DNA of 64,000 nt from CAVUPF01 sp963777915 (GTDB lineage Bacteria > Actinomycetota > Thermoleophilia > Solirubrobacterales > 70-9). Each line of letters starts with the position of its first letter. Position 1 is the stretch's first letter. Below, piece by piece: positions 31,519 through 39,212 of the stretch. A program made the translations under genes and the position numbers. The notes below the pieces were generated by a model. That model saw only the letters and a program-made list of their open reading frames with translations. It was not told where the DNA came from and did no database searches. Location: positions 434,001 through 498,000 of the forward strand of contig CAVZSH010000005.1 in assembly GCA_963777915.1 (NCBI GenBank). Direction: 5' to 3'.

Positions 31519-31932
31519 CTAGGGTCCCGGAGCCGTCGTTCGTAAGCCGGCAAGACGCGCAGCGGCAGCCTGGCGCTCGTCGTAGGTCACAAATGCCTCG
31601 ATTGGGTCCAGGTCGACGGCCGATGCAACATGGATCGCGTCGAGGGCTCGCAGCGCCGGCTCGGCCAGCGCCCCCGCGCCGGCAAGCAGAGCACGGTCGA
31701 GCGGCCGTAGTGCGAGCACATCGACCAACTCACCTGCACGTTCCAGCAGCAAGTCGAGCGGGAGGGCGGGATCCTGTGCAACCGCCCGGCGCACCGCGCG
31801 AGGGATCTCGGCCAGAACGAGCTCGCTGCTGACCAAGTCCGCACCCTCGACATAGGCACGCAGAGCACCCGACTCGGCCTCCTCGCGGACGAGCTTGACC
31901 AATGCGGAGGCGTCCGCGTAGAAGACCGCCAC
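31519..31932 (-). CDS. vapC: PIN-domain ribonuclease toxin (VapC-like)
   Basis: 137 residues. Acidic metal ligands typical of PIN nucleases: Asp in FYADASALVKL near the start, Glu in LVLAEIPRAV, Asp in RALDAIHVASAV and Asp in FVTYDERQAAAA. Such toxins cleave RNA, often tRNA or rRNA. It starts 3 bp after the antitoxin gene, in the usual antitoxin-first order. Confidence 0.88.
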   Translation of the reverse strand: MAVFYADASALVKLVREEAESGALRAYVEGADLVSSELVLAEIPRAVRRAVAQDPALPLDLLLERAGELVDVLALRPLDRALLAGAGALAEPALRALDAIHVASAVDLDPIEAFVTYDERQAAAARLAGLRTTAPGP

Positions 31933-31935
31933 GAC

Positions 31936-32208
31936 TCAGCGATCGCCGCGGATGTCGTCGAGCGCACGGCTCAATGCCCGCGGATCGCCGGTCAGCTCCA
32001 ACGGCTCCGGCAAACCCCGACGCAGCGGACGGGAGACCCGCCCCTCGGCGATCAGGCGATCGAGGTCGGAGCCCGTCGTCGGCACCGGGCCGAGCTCGGC
32101 CACCGGCCGATTGCGATCGGTGACCACCAGCCGCTCTCCGCGACTCACTCGCCGCAGGTAGACGCTGAGGTTCTGCCGCAGCTCCGCAACGCCGATCGAC
32201 TCATTCAT
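31936..32208 (-). CDS. Phd/YefM-type antitoxin
   Basis: About 90 residues from ATG 32208 (MNESIGVAELRQNLSVYLRR); an in-frame ATG at 32214 is an alternative, and frame further upstream is not protein-like. VAELRQNLSVYLRRVSRGERLVVTDRNRPVAELGP is the Phd/YefM fold; the C-terminus (RPLRRGLPEPLELTGDPRALSRALDDIRGDR) would wrap the toxin. Probably autorepresses the operon with VapC. Confidence 0.85.
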   Translation of the reverse strand: MNESIGVAELRQNLSVYLRRVSRGERLVVTDRNRPVAELGPVPTTGSDLDRLIAEGRVSRPLRRGLPEPLELTGDPRALSRALDDIRGDR

Positions 32209-32274
32209 GTACATAAAAGTAGCAGGAGCAGCGCGCTGCGCAAACGATCCAGCGGGCCGCAATCGCGAAGCCGG

Positions 32275-32781
32275 CTATTCCAGGTAAGGCGCGATCCAGG
32301 CGCTGTAGGGCCCGATGAATTCCTCAGCAGCGGGAAGGACCAGCTTGACCGCTTCATGGAGGCGGCTGGCTTTCACCGCCACATACTTGTGCTCGATTGC
32401 CGGCCTGGCTTTCTGGGCTCGCTTAAGGCGGTTGCAGAGTGCGGCGCTGACCACTCCCTCCGCTTTGAGCGCGTCGAAGACGCGCGCGGCGTCATTCTGG
32501 TGGCTTTTCGCCGGTTGCAATTCAGCCAGTCTTGAGCCGTATTCGGCAAGCTCGACCACGTAGTTCTGCACTCGGCTGAAGGCCCGTTCGACGGCCTGGA
32601 CCTTGTTGTAGGACTTAATTCCCGACTTCCGTTCGAAGGCCGGTTTGAACTCGGTCAGCTTGAAGTCGTCGCCAAACTCCTCCATCGCGCTTTGCAACGC
32701 TTCGATCTGGAGCGGCAAATCCTCGAGGCGTGCGTTCACTTCGCTACGCAATAGCGCCAGTGTCCTCTTCTTAGCGGCCAT
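32275..32781 (-). CDS. HEPN-domain protein (HepT-like)
   Basis: 168 all-helical residues. The C-terminal half, ARVFDALKAEGVVSAALCNRLKRAQKARPAIEHKYVAVKASRLHEAVKLVL, has the HEPN R-x4-H motif (RPAIEH), the RNase centre in HepT-type toxins. The N-terminal half (SEVNARLEDLPLQIEALQSAMEEFGDDFKL) is coiled-coil-like. No MNT nucleotidyltransferase partner is adjacent; the AbiEii-type nucleotidyltransferase is 2 kb away on the other strand. The broken transposase abuts its start, so a partner may have been lost. Confidence 0.6.
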   Translation of the reverse strand: MAAKKRTLALLRSEVNARLEDLPLQIEALQSAMEEFGDDFKLTEFKPAFERKSGIKSYNKVQAVERAFSRVQNYVVELAEYGSRLAELQPAKSHQNDAARVFDALKAEGVVSAALCNRLKRAQKARPAIEHKYVAVKASRLHEAVKLVLPAAEEFIGPYSAWIAPYLE

Positions 32782-32840
32782 CAGCCCTCAGCGAGCAGCC
32801 GATCGACTCCCGCCAAGGCACGACGACCGCGAGCGCGCTC

Positions 32841-33550
32841 ATGCTGACGCGCCTTTGCGCTTGGGCACCTCGAATTGGGTCTCGGGTTTGCGAACACCGC
32901 GACCTGCGGGCTGACCGAGAACACGTACTCGCTGCCCGCAGCGTCAAGGCGCCGGCGCAGCTCGGTGTTCTCGCCGTAGGCGCAGTCGCCCAGCACCGGC
33001 GCGAGGGGAACCGCCCAACCGGCGGCGCGCTCGACCAGCTCGACTCCCAGCTCGGGCTTGGTCTTGAAAGCGACGGCGTCGGGAACCTTCGCCGCTCGCC
33101 GTCCTCACACCACTCCTCGGGGAGGTAGAGCGCCCAGCCCAGGGGGGCGGTTCCCTTGGCGCCGACCGCCTGCACCGAGACACCGACCTGGCAGTTGCCG
33201 ATCTTGCCGAGCGTGCCCGAGTACTGGCGCTTCACCCCCGGCGAGCGCTTGCCGTCCTTGGGGAAGCCGGTGTCGTCGAGCACCCAGGCCTCGACCTCGA
33301 TCTCGGGCGCCACCCGCTCGACGACGGCGCGGACCACTGCGGCCGGGTCCCAGGGGCTCACCGCGAGGAAGTTCTGGAGGCTCTCGTAATCCGCCTCCCC
33401 ACCAAGCCGCGCGACCATCGGCTCAAGCGACTTGCGGGCACCCTGCTCGACCAACCCCCGCAGGTACAGCCCGCCGTTTGCCAGCTGCACCGGGCGGTTG
33501 GTCGCCTCGGCGAGCACCTCGGCGCCAAACGCCTCGAGGCGCTCTCTCAC
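32841..33550 (-). pseudogene. IS701-like transposase remnant with frameshifts
   Basis: The 5' part reads a DDE transposase: LAEATNRPVQLANGGLYLRGLVEQGARKS, then EVEAWVLDDTGFPKDGKRSPGVKRQYSGTLGKIGNCQVGVSVQA with the first Asp, as in IS701. Near 33088-33095 the frame breaks; the continuation (VAFKTKPELGVELVERAAGW, VLGDCAYGENTELRRRL with the second Asp) is in another frame. A second shift near 32890 leads to a stop at about 32841. No inverted repeats were recognised. Dead element. Confidence 0.8.
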
Positions 33551-33838
33551 CGCCGCCGGGCCGTCTGCCTGCGTCGCTCGCCTATGCGCTTCGCCACTGC
33601 CACCATCTTCGCCTCCTCGCGTCGAGATCGCTGACGCAAGGGGATGCGCCGCGGCCCGGGCGAGCCCTACCGCAGACCTACCAAAGCACTACTAAGTGCT
33701 GGGGCTCGGAAGTTCGCGCACATATCCGATGGATCGACACGCTCCTCATCAACGGAAAGCAGTCGCGAGCTCGGTGCTAGCGCAGACGACTGCGTGTCGT
33801 CCAACGCGGTCGTGATCGCGTCGCTGTTCAACAGCGGT

Positions 33839-34480
33839 TCAGCCGACCTGGTACTTGATGTGCGTGACGCCGGGTGCGTCGACGGCCCGGATCTGTGTCA
33901 GCTTGAGAGCCCCGGGCTGGAGACCCTCGAACAGGCGCTCGCCGCCGGCCATGATCACTGGCGCGATCGAGATATCTACCTCATCGACCAAGCCTCCGGC
34001 CAAGTATTGATTTACCACCGACGCGCCGCCGGCAAGCCAGATGTCTTGCCCCTGAGTGGCATCCTTGGCCTGCGCGAGCGCCGACGCGATTCCGTCGGTC
34101 ACGAAGTGGAAGGTGGTGCCGCCCTTCATCTCAAGCGGCTCGCGCGCGTGGTGTGTAAGCACGAACACCGGATGGTGGTAGGGCGGGTCCTCACCCCACC
34201 AGCCTGGCCACGGATCGTCGCCCCAGGGTCCCGTGCCGCCGCCGAACATGTTGCGTCCCATGATGGTGGCGCCGATGTTTGCGCGGCGCTCCTCTACCAC
34301 CGATGAGCTGGTGTTGGTCTCGCCGCCCTGCTCGCCGTGCATCTCACGGAACTCCTTGAGCGGAAAGAACCATTCGTGCAGCTCCATCCCGCCTACTCCG
34401 AGCGGGTTCTTCTCGTTCTGGTCCGGGCCTGCGACATAACCGTCCAGCGACATCGTGATGCTGAGTCTGAGCTTAGTCAT
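33839..34480 (-). CDS. Dihydrofolate-reductase-like (RibD C-terminal) protein
   Basis: 213 residues of the YyaP/RibD-C type DHFR fold: KLRLSITMSLDGYVAGPDQNEKNPLG at the start, ANIGATIMGRNMFGGGTGPW, PVFVLTHHAREPLEMKGGTTFHFV, IWLAGGASVVNQYLAGGLVDEVDISIAPVIMAGGERLFEG. Members reduce pteridine- or riboflavin-like substrates with NADPH, but most are uncharacterised. It stands alone with an ATG start following GAAAGGAG. Confidence 0.88.
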   Translation of the reverse strand: MTKLRLSITMSLDGYVAGPDQNEKNPLGVGGMELHEWFFPLKEFREMHGEQGGETNTSSSVVEERRANIGATIMGRNMFGGGTGPWGDDPWPGWWGEDPPYHHPVFVLTHHAREPLEMKGGTTFHFVTDGIASALAQAKDATQGQDIWLAGGASVVNQYLAGGLVDEVDISIAPVIMAGGERLFEGLQPGALKLTQIRAVDAPGVTHIKYQVG

Positions 34481-34746
34481 GTCACTCCTTTCGCTGGATA
34501 GTGATGATCACCTTGGGGCCGGTGATTGACGGCGCCTGCTTGGCCCGGAAAGCGAGCTGTGCGTTGTCCCGGCGTCGGCTTGGTACGCGGGGCTCGACCG
34601 GAGTGCGGGGCTACTCAGTTGCGCGCTGCATCCGGCCATTTGAGCCCCTCCTCGGCCCACCTCAAGTTCCTTCGCCCTGCTCCACGATTTAGGATTAAGA
34701 ATACAGATTAGAGGCAAAAACTGCCCTTAACTTGTACTCTTAAAGA

Positions 34747-35499
34747 ATGGAACCGCTCAGCAATGCTCAGATAACTGAGCTCTTTCACGCCGCCTTCCTC
34801 GACGTCCTCTCGAAACGCCTTGATCCGGCGCGCTATGTGTTGAAGGGAGGCGCGAACCTACGCTACTTCTTCGAGAGCCTGCGCTACTCCGAGGACATCG
34901 ATCTCGACATCATTGGAGTGGAGCCGTGGGGTCTAGAAGACAAGGTTGATGGCGTCCTCGAATCCGGCGCGATGAAGACCGTCCTTAGGGTCAGCAGTCT
35001 GGCAATCGCCGAGCTCTCAAAGCCAAAGCAGACCGCGACGACGCGGCGTTGGAAGGTTGCGATCGAGGTCTCGGGGCGCTCTGAGCTTGTTCGAACCAAG
35101 ATCGAGTTCAGCAATCGCAATGGCGAGCGGCGATACCGCCTCGAGGCGCTGCCTAGCCGCATCGTCGCCCCCTATGCGCTGCGTTCGCCAAGCGTTCAGC
35201 ACTACACCGAGGACGCTCCCGCCGAGCAAAAGGTCAAGGCACTCGCGGGGCGCTCTGAGACTCAAGCGCGCGATGTCTTTGATCTCGATCTGCTGCTGCG
35301 TCGCAGGCCGCTTCCGGCTGGATCTCTCGACTCGCAAATCCTTACTGACGCGGCCGGCCGAGCTCTGCACCTGCCCTTTGCCGCCTTCCGCGATCAGGTT
35401 CTTCCCTTCCTTGAGCCCGACGTTGTTGAGCTCTTCGACACTGAGGCTTGGGAGCAGATGCAGACCTTCGTCGCGGAAAAGTTGGAGGAGGCAAAATGA
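34747..35499 (+). CDS. abiEii: AbiEii/AbiGii-family nucleotidyltransferase toxin
   Basis: 250 residues. KGGANLRYFFESLRYSEDIDLDI (GG at 34-35; acidic D50, D52) is the nucleotidyltransferase motif of AbiEii. The later KVAIEVSGRSELVRTKIEFSNR supplies the third acidic/lysine region, and EQKVKALAGRSETQARDVFDLDLLL is a conserved C-terminal block. AbiE toxins are type IV toxin-antitoxin and abortive-infection effectors that modify tRNA with pyrimidines in known relatives. The preceding 60 bp are AT-rich and likely hold the promoter. It overlaps the antitoxin gene by 4 bp (ATGA). Confidence 0.88.
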   Translation: MEPLSNAQITELFHAAFLDVLSKRLDPARYVLKGGANLRYFFESLRYSEDIDLDIIGVEPWGLEDKVDGVLESGAMKTVLRVSSLAIAELSKPKQTATTRRWKVAIEVSGRSELVRTKIEFSNRNGERRYRLEALPSRIVAPYALRSPSVQHYTEDAPAEQKVKALAGRSETQARDVFDLDLLLRRRPLPAGSLDSQILTDAAGRALHLPFAAFRDQVLPFLEPDVVELFDTEAWEQMQTFVAEKLEEAK

Positions 35500-36173
35500 A
35501 ACCGGCCAACGCATACGGCGACTTGCTGCGCATGAACCGCGCGATCCTCACCACCCGCGAGGCCGCCGCACGCTGGCAGACGGCACAGGGTACCGCCGGC
35601 CGGCGTCTCCGCGCCATGGAAGAAGCTGGACTTGTGCGCCGGCTGCGTCGAGGTCTCTGGGCGCTTGACCCCGACCTGGCGCCGTTCGTCCTCGTCCCAT
35701 ACCTGACCGCGCCGTTTCCGGCATACGTGTCGTTCTGGTCGGCGCTCTCCCATCACGACATGATCGAACAGATCCCGCGTCAGATCTCGGTCGCATCGCT
35801 TACCCGGGCTCAGCGCATCACGACCACTGTCGGTACCTACGAGGTCCATCACCTTGCCCCTGAGCTCTTCGGTGGCTACGACGGCTCGGAGGAGAGCGGA
35901 TACCTGGCGACTCCAGAGAAGGCTCTCTTTGACATCGTCTACGTCCGTGCAGCTGCCGGTAGCCGAGCTTTCCTTCCCGAGTTTTCGCTTCCTCAAGATT
36001 TTGACGACGCTCAGATCAGGGAATGGACGGGCCGGATCGAGGGTGCACGCCTGCGGACGCTCGTCTCGAGGCGGCTTCGTGAAGTGCTACGGCAAGCATC
36101 GCGCGAAGACCCCTCGCTTTCAGGGGGCCCAGCGCCGCGCGACCCGAGAATCGCGACAAGCGAACGGTTCTAA
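35496..36173 (+). CDS. abiEi: AbiEi-family antitoxin
   Basis: 225 residues from ATG 35496, with GGAGGAG 6 nt upstream inside the toxin gene. The N-terminal winged helix (ILTTREAAARWQTAQGTAGRRLRAMEEAGLVRRLRRGLWALDP) would bind the operon's own promoter; the rest (FPAYVSFWSALSHHDMIEQIPRQISVASLTR, TPEKALFDIVYVRA) is the AbiEi C-terminal fold. The order here is toxin then antitoxin, the reverse of most abiE loci. Confidence 0.87.
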   Translation: MKPANAYGDLLRMNRAILTTREAAARWQTAQGTAGRRLRAMEEAGLVRRLRRGLWALDPDLAPFVLVPYLTAPFPAYVSFWSALSHHDMIEQIPRQISVASLTRAQRITTTVGTYEVHHLAPELFGGYDGSEESGYLATPEKALFDIVYVRAAAGSRAFLPEFSLPQDFDDAQIREWTGRIEGARLRTLVSRRLREVLRQASREDPSLSGGPAPRDPRIATSERF

Positions 36174-36473
36174 CGTCTCATTTTCGTTCGGGTTTTGTCC
36201 CCGTACGTTCTTCCGAGCTATTTACTGACCGGTATTTGGCTTGCTGCCCAGCTCACTTCATTCCGCCCGCGCTACTTCCAGTTCGTTCTCGCCGACCGGC
36301 CGCAACACAATCGTCTTCTGTGATTTGCCGACCGGGCGCTGGCGCCACGAGCGGAATTGATGTTTCCCCCCGCTTGCGCTTGACCCTGGTGGTCAGCGCC
36401 TCGTCCTTGCGGATTCTTCAGCGGTGGGATCGCGAGCTAGGCTCCCTGGCGACAACTAGTGGAGGGAGGCCCG
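36174..36473 (+). other. Intergenic, no gene seen
   Basis: 300 bp between the AbiE pair and the next gene. No protein-like frame; AT content is locally higher near 36175-36240. A promoter for the downstream gene is presumably here but no convincing boxes were found. Confidence 0.35.
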
Positions 36474-36896
36474 ATGCTTTCGTGGCTGGCCGAGAAGATA
36501 ATCGCTCGCAACATGAAGTCGATCCGTGCCGGGGACATCGGGCCCGCGCTGGCGATGGACGCCGAGGACGTCAAGTTCACCTTCCCCGGCGAGAGCTCGT
36601 TCGCTCCGGGAGCAAACAACAAGAGGGAGCATGAGCAGTGGCTTAGCCGCTTCACGAGCCTTGGGCTTCAGATTTACCCCGACCAGGTCATCCTCAAGGG
36701 GTTCCCGTGGCACCAGACGATCTGCGTCCGCGGCCACATCAACCTCGACGACTCCAAGGACGGGCGCGTCTACGACAACCGCTACGTGATCTGGGGCCGG
36801 ATCGCCTGGGGGAAGCTGCGCGAGTATGAGGTCTACGAGGACACCGAAAAGAGCAGGGAGCTCGACGAATACCTGGCGAGCGTCGAGAAGGCGTAG
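36474..36896 (+). CDS. SnoaL/NTF2-like protein
   Basis: 140 residues from ATG 36474, with GTGGAGGGAGG 6 nt upstream. LAEKIIARNMKSIRAGDIGPALAMDAEDVKFTFPGESSFA and VRGHINLDDSKDGRVYDNRYVIWGRIAWGKLREYEVYEDTEKSRELDEYL fit the cone-shaped NTF2-like fold of SnoaL relatives. Function unknown; it is followed 18 bp later by the acylphosphatase fusion. Confidence 0.75.
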   Translation: MLSWLAEKIIARNMKSIRAGDIGPALAMDAEDVKFTFPGESSFAPGANNKREHEQWLSRFTSLGLQIYPDQVILKGFPWHQTICVRGHINLDDSKDGRVYDNRYVIWGRIAWGKLREYEVYEDTEKSRELDEYLASVEKA

Positions 36897-36914
36897 CGCG
36901 AACGGACCTCAGCC

Positions 36915-37679
36915 GTGACTGGGCGGGCCGATGTGGAGGCGACGGCGGTGCGCGCAGTCGTGCGGGGGGAGGTGCAGGGCGTTGCATATCGCGACGCGAC
37001 GCTGCTGCTGGCGGGTCGGCTCGGGGTGATGGGCTGGGTGCGAAACGCGCAGGACGGCAGCGTGCTCGTCCACGCCGAGGGATCCGAGCGGACGGTCGAG
37101 GAGATGGTGGCCTTCCTGCACGAGGGTCCACCGGGCGCACGGGTCAGCGATGTGGCGATCGAGCCCGTGAAAGTCGAGGGACACGAGCAGTTCGCGATCC
37201 GCGGCGTCAGTGCCGGAGCCTTCGTCGTCCAGGAGCACGCCGCCACCGCCCATCACTTCGACCTGCGCTTAGAGGTTGGCGGGGTGATGCGCTCGTGGGC
37301 GGTCCCGAAGGGCCCCTCGCTAGACCCCGCCGTCAAGCGCCTCGCCGTGGAGGTCGGTGACCATACGATCGCCCACAACGCCTTCGAGGGCGCAATCGGA
37401 GACGGCCGCGTCATCGTCTGGGACCGGGGGCGCTACGAGCAGGGCGGCCGGGTCGCCTGGCCACAGGCGCTTGACCGCGGCCACGCTGTGTTTGTCCTGC
37501 ACGGGGAAAAGCTCCGCGGCGGCTTTGCACTACAACGCACTCGCCCCGGCGAGAAGGCTCAATGGCTGCTGATCAAGCGCCGAGATGAGCACGCGCGCCC
37601 AGGCTCGGACGTGGTTGCAGAACATCCGCAATCGGTGATCAGCGGTAGCACGCTCGATCGGCTCTTCCGAGATGACTGA
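36915..37679 (+). CDS. Acylphosphatase fused to LigD-type 3'-phosphoesterase domain
   Basis: 254 residues with two domains. Residues 10-95 are an acylphosphatase: VVRGEVQGVAYR (catalytic Arg26) and GWVRNAQDGSVLVHAEG (catalytic Asn44). Residues 102-250 are the polymerase/ligase-associated phosphoesterase: FVVQEHAATAHHFDLRLEVGGVMRSWAVPKGPSLDP with His108, His113/114, Asp116 and Arg118, then GDHTIAHNAFEG (His150). In bacterial NHEJ this domain trims 3'-phosphates and ribonucleotides. The fusion with an acyl-phosphate hydrolase is unusual. GTG start; no Ku or ligase gene is adjacent. Confidence 0.88.
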   Translation: MTGRADVEATAVRAVVRGEVQGVAYRDATLLLAGRLGVMGWVRNAQDGSVLVHAEGSERTVEEMVAFLHEGPPGARVSDVAIEPVKVEGHEQFAIRGVSAGAFVVQEHAATAHHFDLRLEVGGVMRSWAVPKGPSLDPAVKRLAVEVGDHTIAHNAFEGAIGDGRVIVWDRGRYEQGGRVAWPQALDRGHAVFVLHGEKLRGGFALQRTRPGEKAQWLLIKRRDEHARPGSDVVAEHPQSVISGSTLDRLFRDD

Positions 37680-38044
37680 CGCAAGCCTGACCAGCTCCAC
37701 GATTAGTGAATCGGGCCGATCGTGGCGTTCTTCTCTGTTTCCGCAATCGCCCCTCCGCCGGCGTCTCGCCAAAAGGTCGCCTCGCAGATCACGGGGCACA
37801 AGACGCCCGAGCATCAGGCCGGCGCGGCGAAGATCACCCTCAAGACGCTAGACCCACGTTCTGCCTGGCGAGCTCAGGCGCGCCAGCGAGGAGCGAGATA
37901 GGCTCCTCGCCGAGCGGCTGAGGAGCGAAGGGATCGCAGCTGTCTGGATTCCAGTTCGAGCCCCTGGCGGGCCGTTGGCGCTTGACTTGAGGAGTGGCGA
38001 TCCGCTTGGCTGGGCAGGGTGTTGCTCTCCCTCTGCGCATCAGA
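37680..38044 (+). other. Intergenic before tRNA-Gly
   Basis: 365 bp. A 59-codon frame from GTG 37722 (ending ITLKTLDPRSAWRAQARQRGAR) has some protein-like character but no ribosome site or recognisable domain. Otherwise nothing seen. Confidence 0.3.
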
Positions 38045-38115
38045 AGCGGCGGACGGGAATCGAACCCGCATCATCGCCTTGGAAGGGCGAGGCTCTACCG
38101 TTGAGCTACCACCGC
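38045..38115 (-). tRNA. tRNA-Gly(TCC)
   Basis: 71 nt. Acceptor GCGGTGG pairs with the T-side CCGCCGC (one G-U), anticodon stem TCGCC/GGCGA with loop CTTCCAA gives TCC; T arm GGGTTCGATTCCC; discriminator T. Confidence 0.93.
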
Positions 38116-38257
38116 GCAGACGAGCTACCGCTTTCCGGGCGGGGTTCGCTGTCAACGACAGTTTGCCCCAAGCGCCCTGCGCCTTGCATCTCGCCGAGGG
38201 TCGCTGCGGAAGTGCGATCACATTAGGCCTTCAATCCGTCAGAATGAGCTTCGACCA

Positions 38258-38331
38258 CGGGGCGTGGCGCAGTCTGGTAGCGCACTCGGCTGGGGGCCGA
38301 GCGGTCGCTGGTTCAAATCCAGTCGCCCCGA
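38258..38331 (+). tRNA. tRNA-Pro(GGG)
   Basis: 74 nt. Acceptor CGGGGCG pairs with CGCCCCG, discriminator A. Anticodon stem CTCGG/CCGAG encloses CTGGGGG, giving GGG. The last 46 nt recur exactly at 49644-49689, marking this as an integration target. Confidence 0.95.
38286..38331 (+). repeat. attL-like 46-bp tRNA-Pro repeat
   Basis: The tRNA-Pro anticodon arm through discriminator base, identical to 49644-49689 in the same orientation. Confidence 0.85.
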
Positions 38332-38397
38332 CTAACAGGATCTCCTTCCTTGGGATTTGGGATTCCCGGAATCGTGCGGCATCTACCCATGGACGAC

Positions 38398-39105
38398 TCA
38401 GACGATCAGGGTTATCACTCCACGCACGACCAACAGCGCCCCTGCGACGGTCACTACCCGGATCGCCATCCGCCGACCGTCCCGGCGCAACCAGGCCTTG
38501 AAGCGTTCCACCCGCCCTGGCGTTGCGTCCGGCTGCAGCCAGTAGGAGAGGAGCGGCAGCTCGAGCAGGGCCAGCATGACCAGGTTGAAGCCGATGACCG
38601 CGAGCACGGTCTCCGGCGTGCCGAGGTCGTCCTTCGCCAAGCGGGTGAGGGCAACAAGATAGGAGGCGCCCGGAAGGGTTAGGAGCGCTCCAACGGCGAA
38701 AGTGGTGCGCGGGGCGCCCCCGCTCAGCACCCGCTGCCAGCGCGGCGGGCCCCTCTCTCTCTTCGCCTTGCCCTTGGCGGCCTGGCGTCGTTCCCGACGT
38801 TCCTTGAGGATCGCATCGCGTTCGGCACTGAGGGCCCACGCAACGATGAGAAAGATGACTCCCAGGGCGATATCGGCCGCCGGGCCAAGCGTGTCCTTGG
38901 CGACTTCGACTGCGCCTGAATCCTCCAAGGAGAAGACGATCACCAGCCCCAGGGAGACGCTGGTCATCATTGCCCCGAGCAGGTAGCCGAGCATCAGGTT
39001 CCGCGGCTTCGACAGCAGCAGCATCACCGTAGTTGCGGCAAGCAGCGTCGGATTCAATGCGGCCGAGAAGGCCAATAGGAAACGTCCACACTCGGACTCA
39101 ATCAC
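38398..39105 (-). CDS. GAP (Sap)-family integral membrane protein
   Basis: About 235 residues, six predicted helices. FLLAFSAALNPTLLAATTVMLLLSKPRNLMLGYLLGAMMTSVSLGLV is the signature of the GAP/Sap family, linked in mycobacteria to export of surface glycolipids. A basic cytosolic loop (AERDAILKERRERRQAAKGKAKRERGPP) splits the two halves. The start is uncertain: GTG 39105 overlaps an AGGAGGTG site; the frame continues upstream to 39285 with non-membrane sequence I exclude. Divergent from the DAG-kinase-like gene. Confidence 0.78.
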   Translation of the reverse strand: MIESECGRFLLAFSAALNPTLLAATTVMLLLSKPRNLMLGYLLGAMMTSVSLGLVIVFSLEDSGAVEVAKDTLGPAADIALGVIFLIVAWALSAERDAILKERRERRQAAKGKAKRERGPPRWQRVLSGGAPRTTFAVGALLTLPGASYLVALTRLAKDDLGTPETVLAVIGFNLVMLALLELPLLSYWLQPDATPGRVERFKAWLRRDGRRMAIRVVTVAGALLVVRGVITLIV

Positions 39106-39212
39106 CTCCTTGTCGCTCCGGGTCACCGGGGATAGGCTGGAGCGAGCGTCGCCATAGGTCGTTGTCTCGTTTGTCAACTGCGATTCATCGCATGAGGATG
39201 AGGAGCACTTCA

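Noticed and set aside
33644..34306. Open frame on plus strand opposite the DHFR-like gene
   Set aside because: The minus-strand frame encodes a clear RibD/DHFR fold; this one is its shadow.
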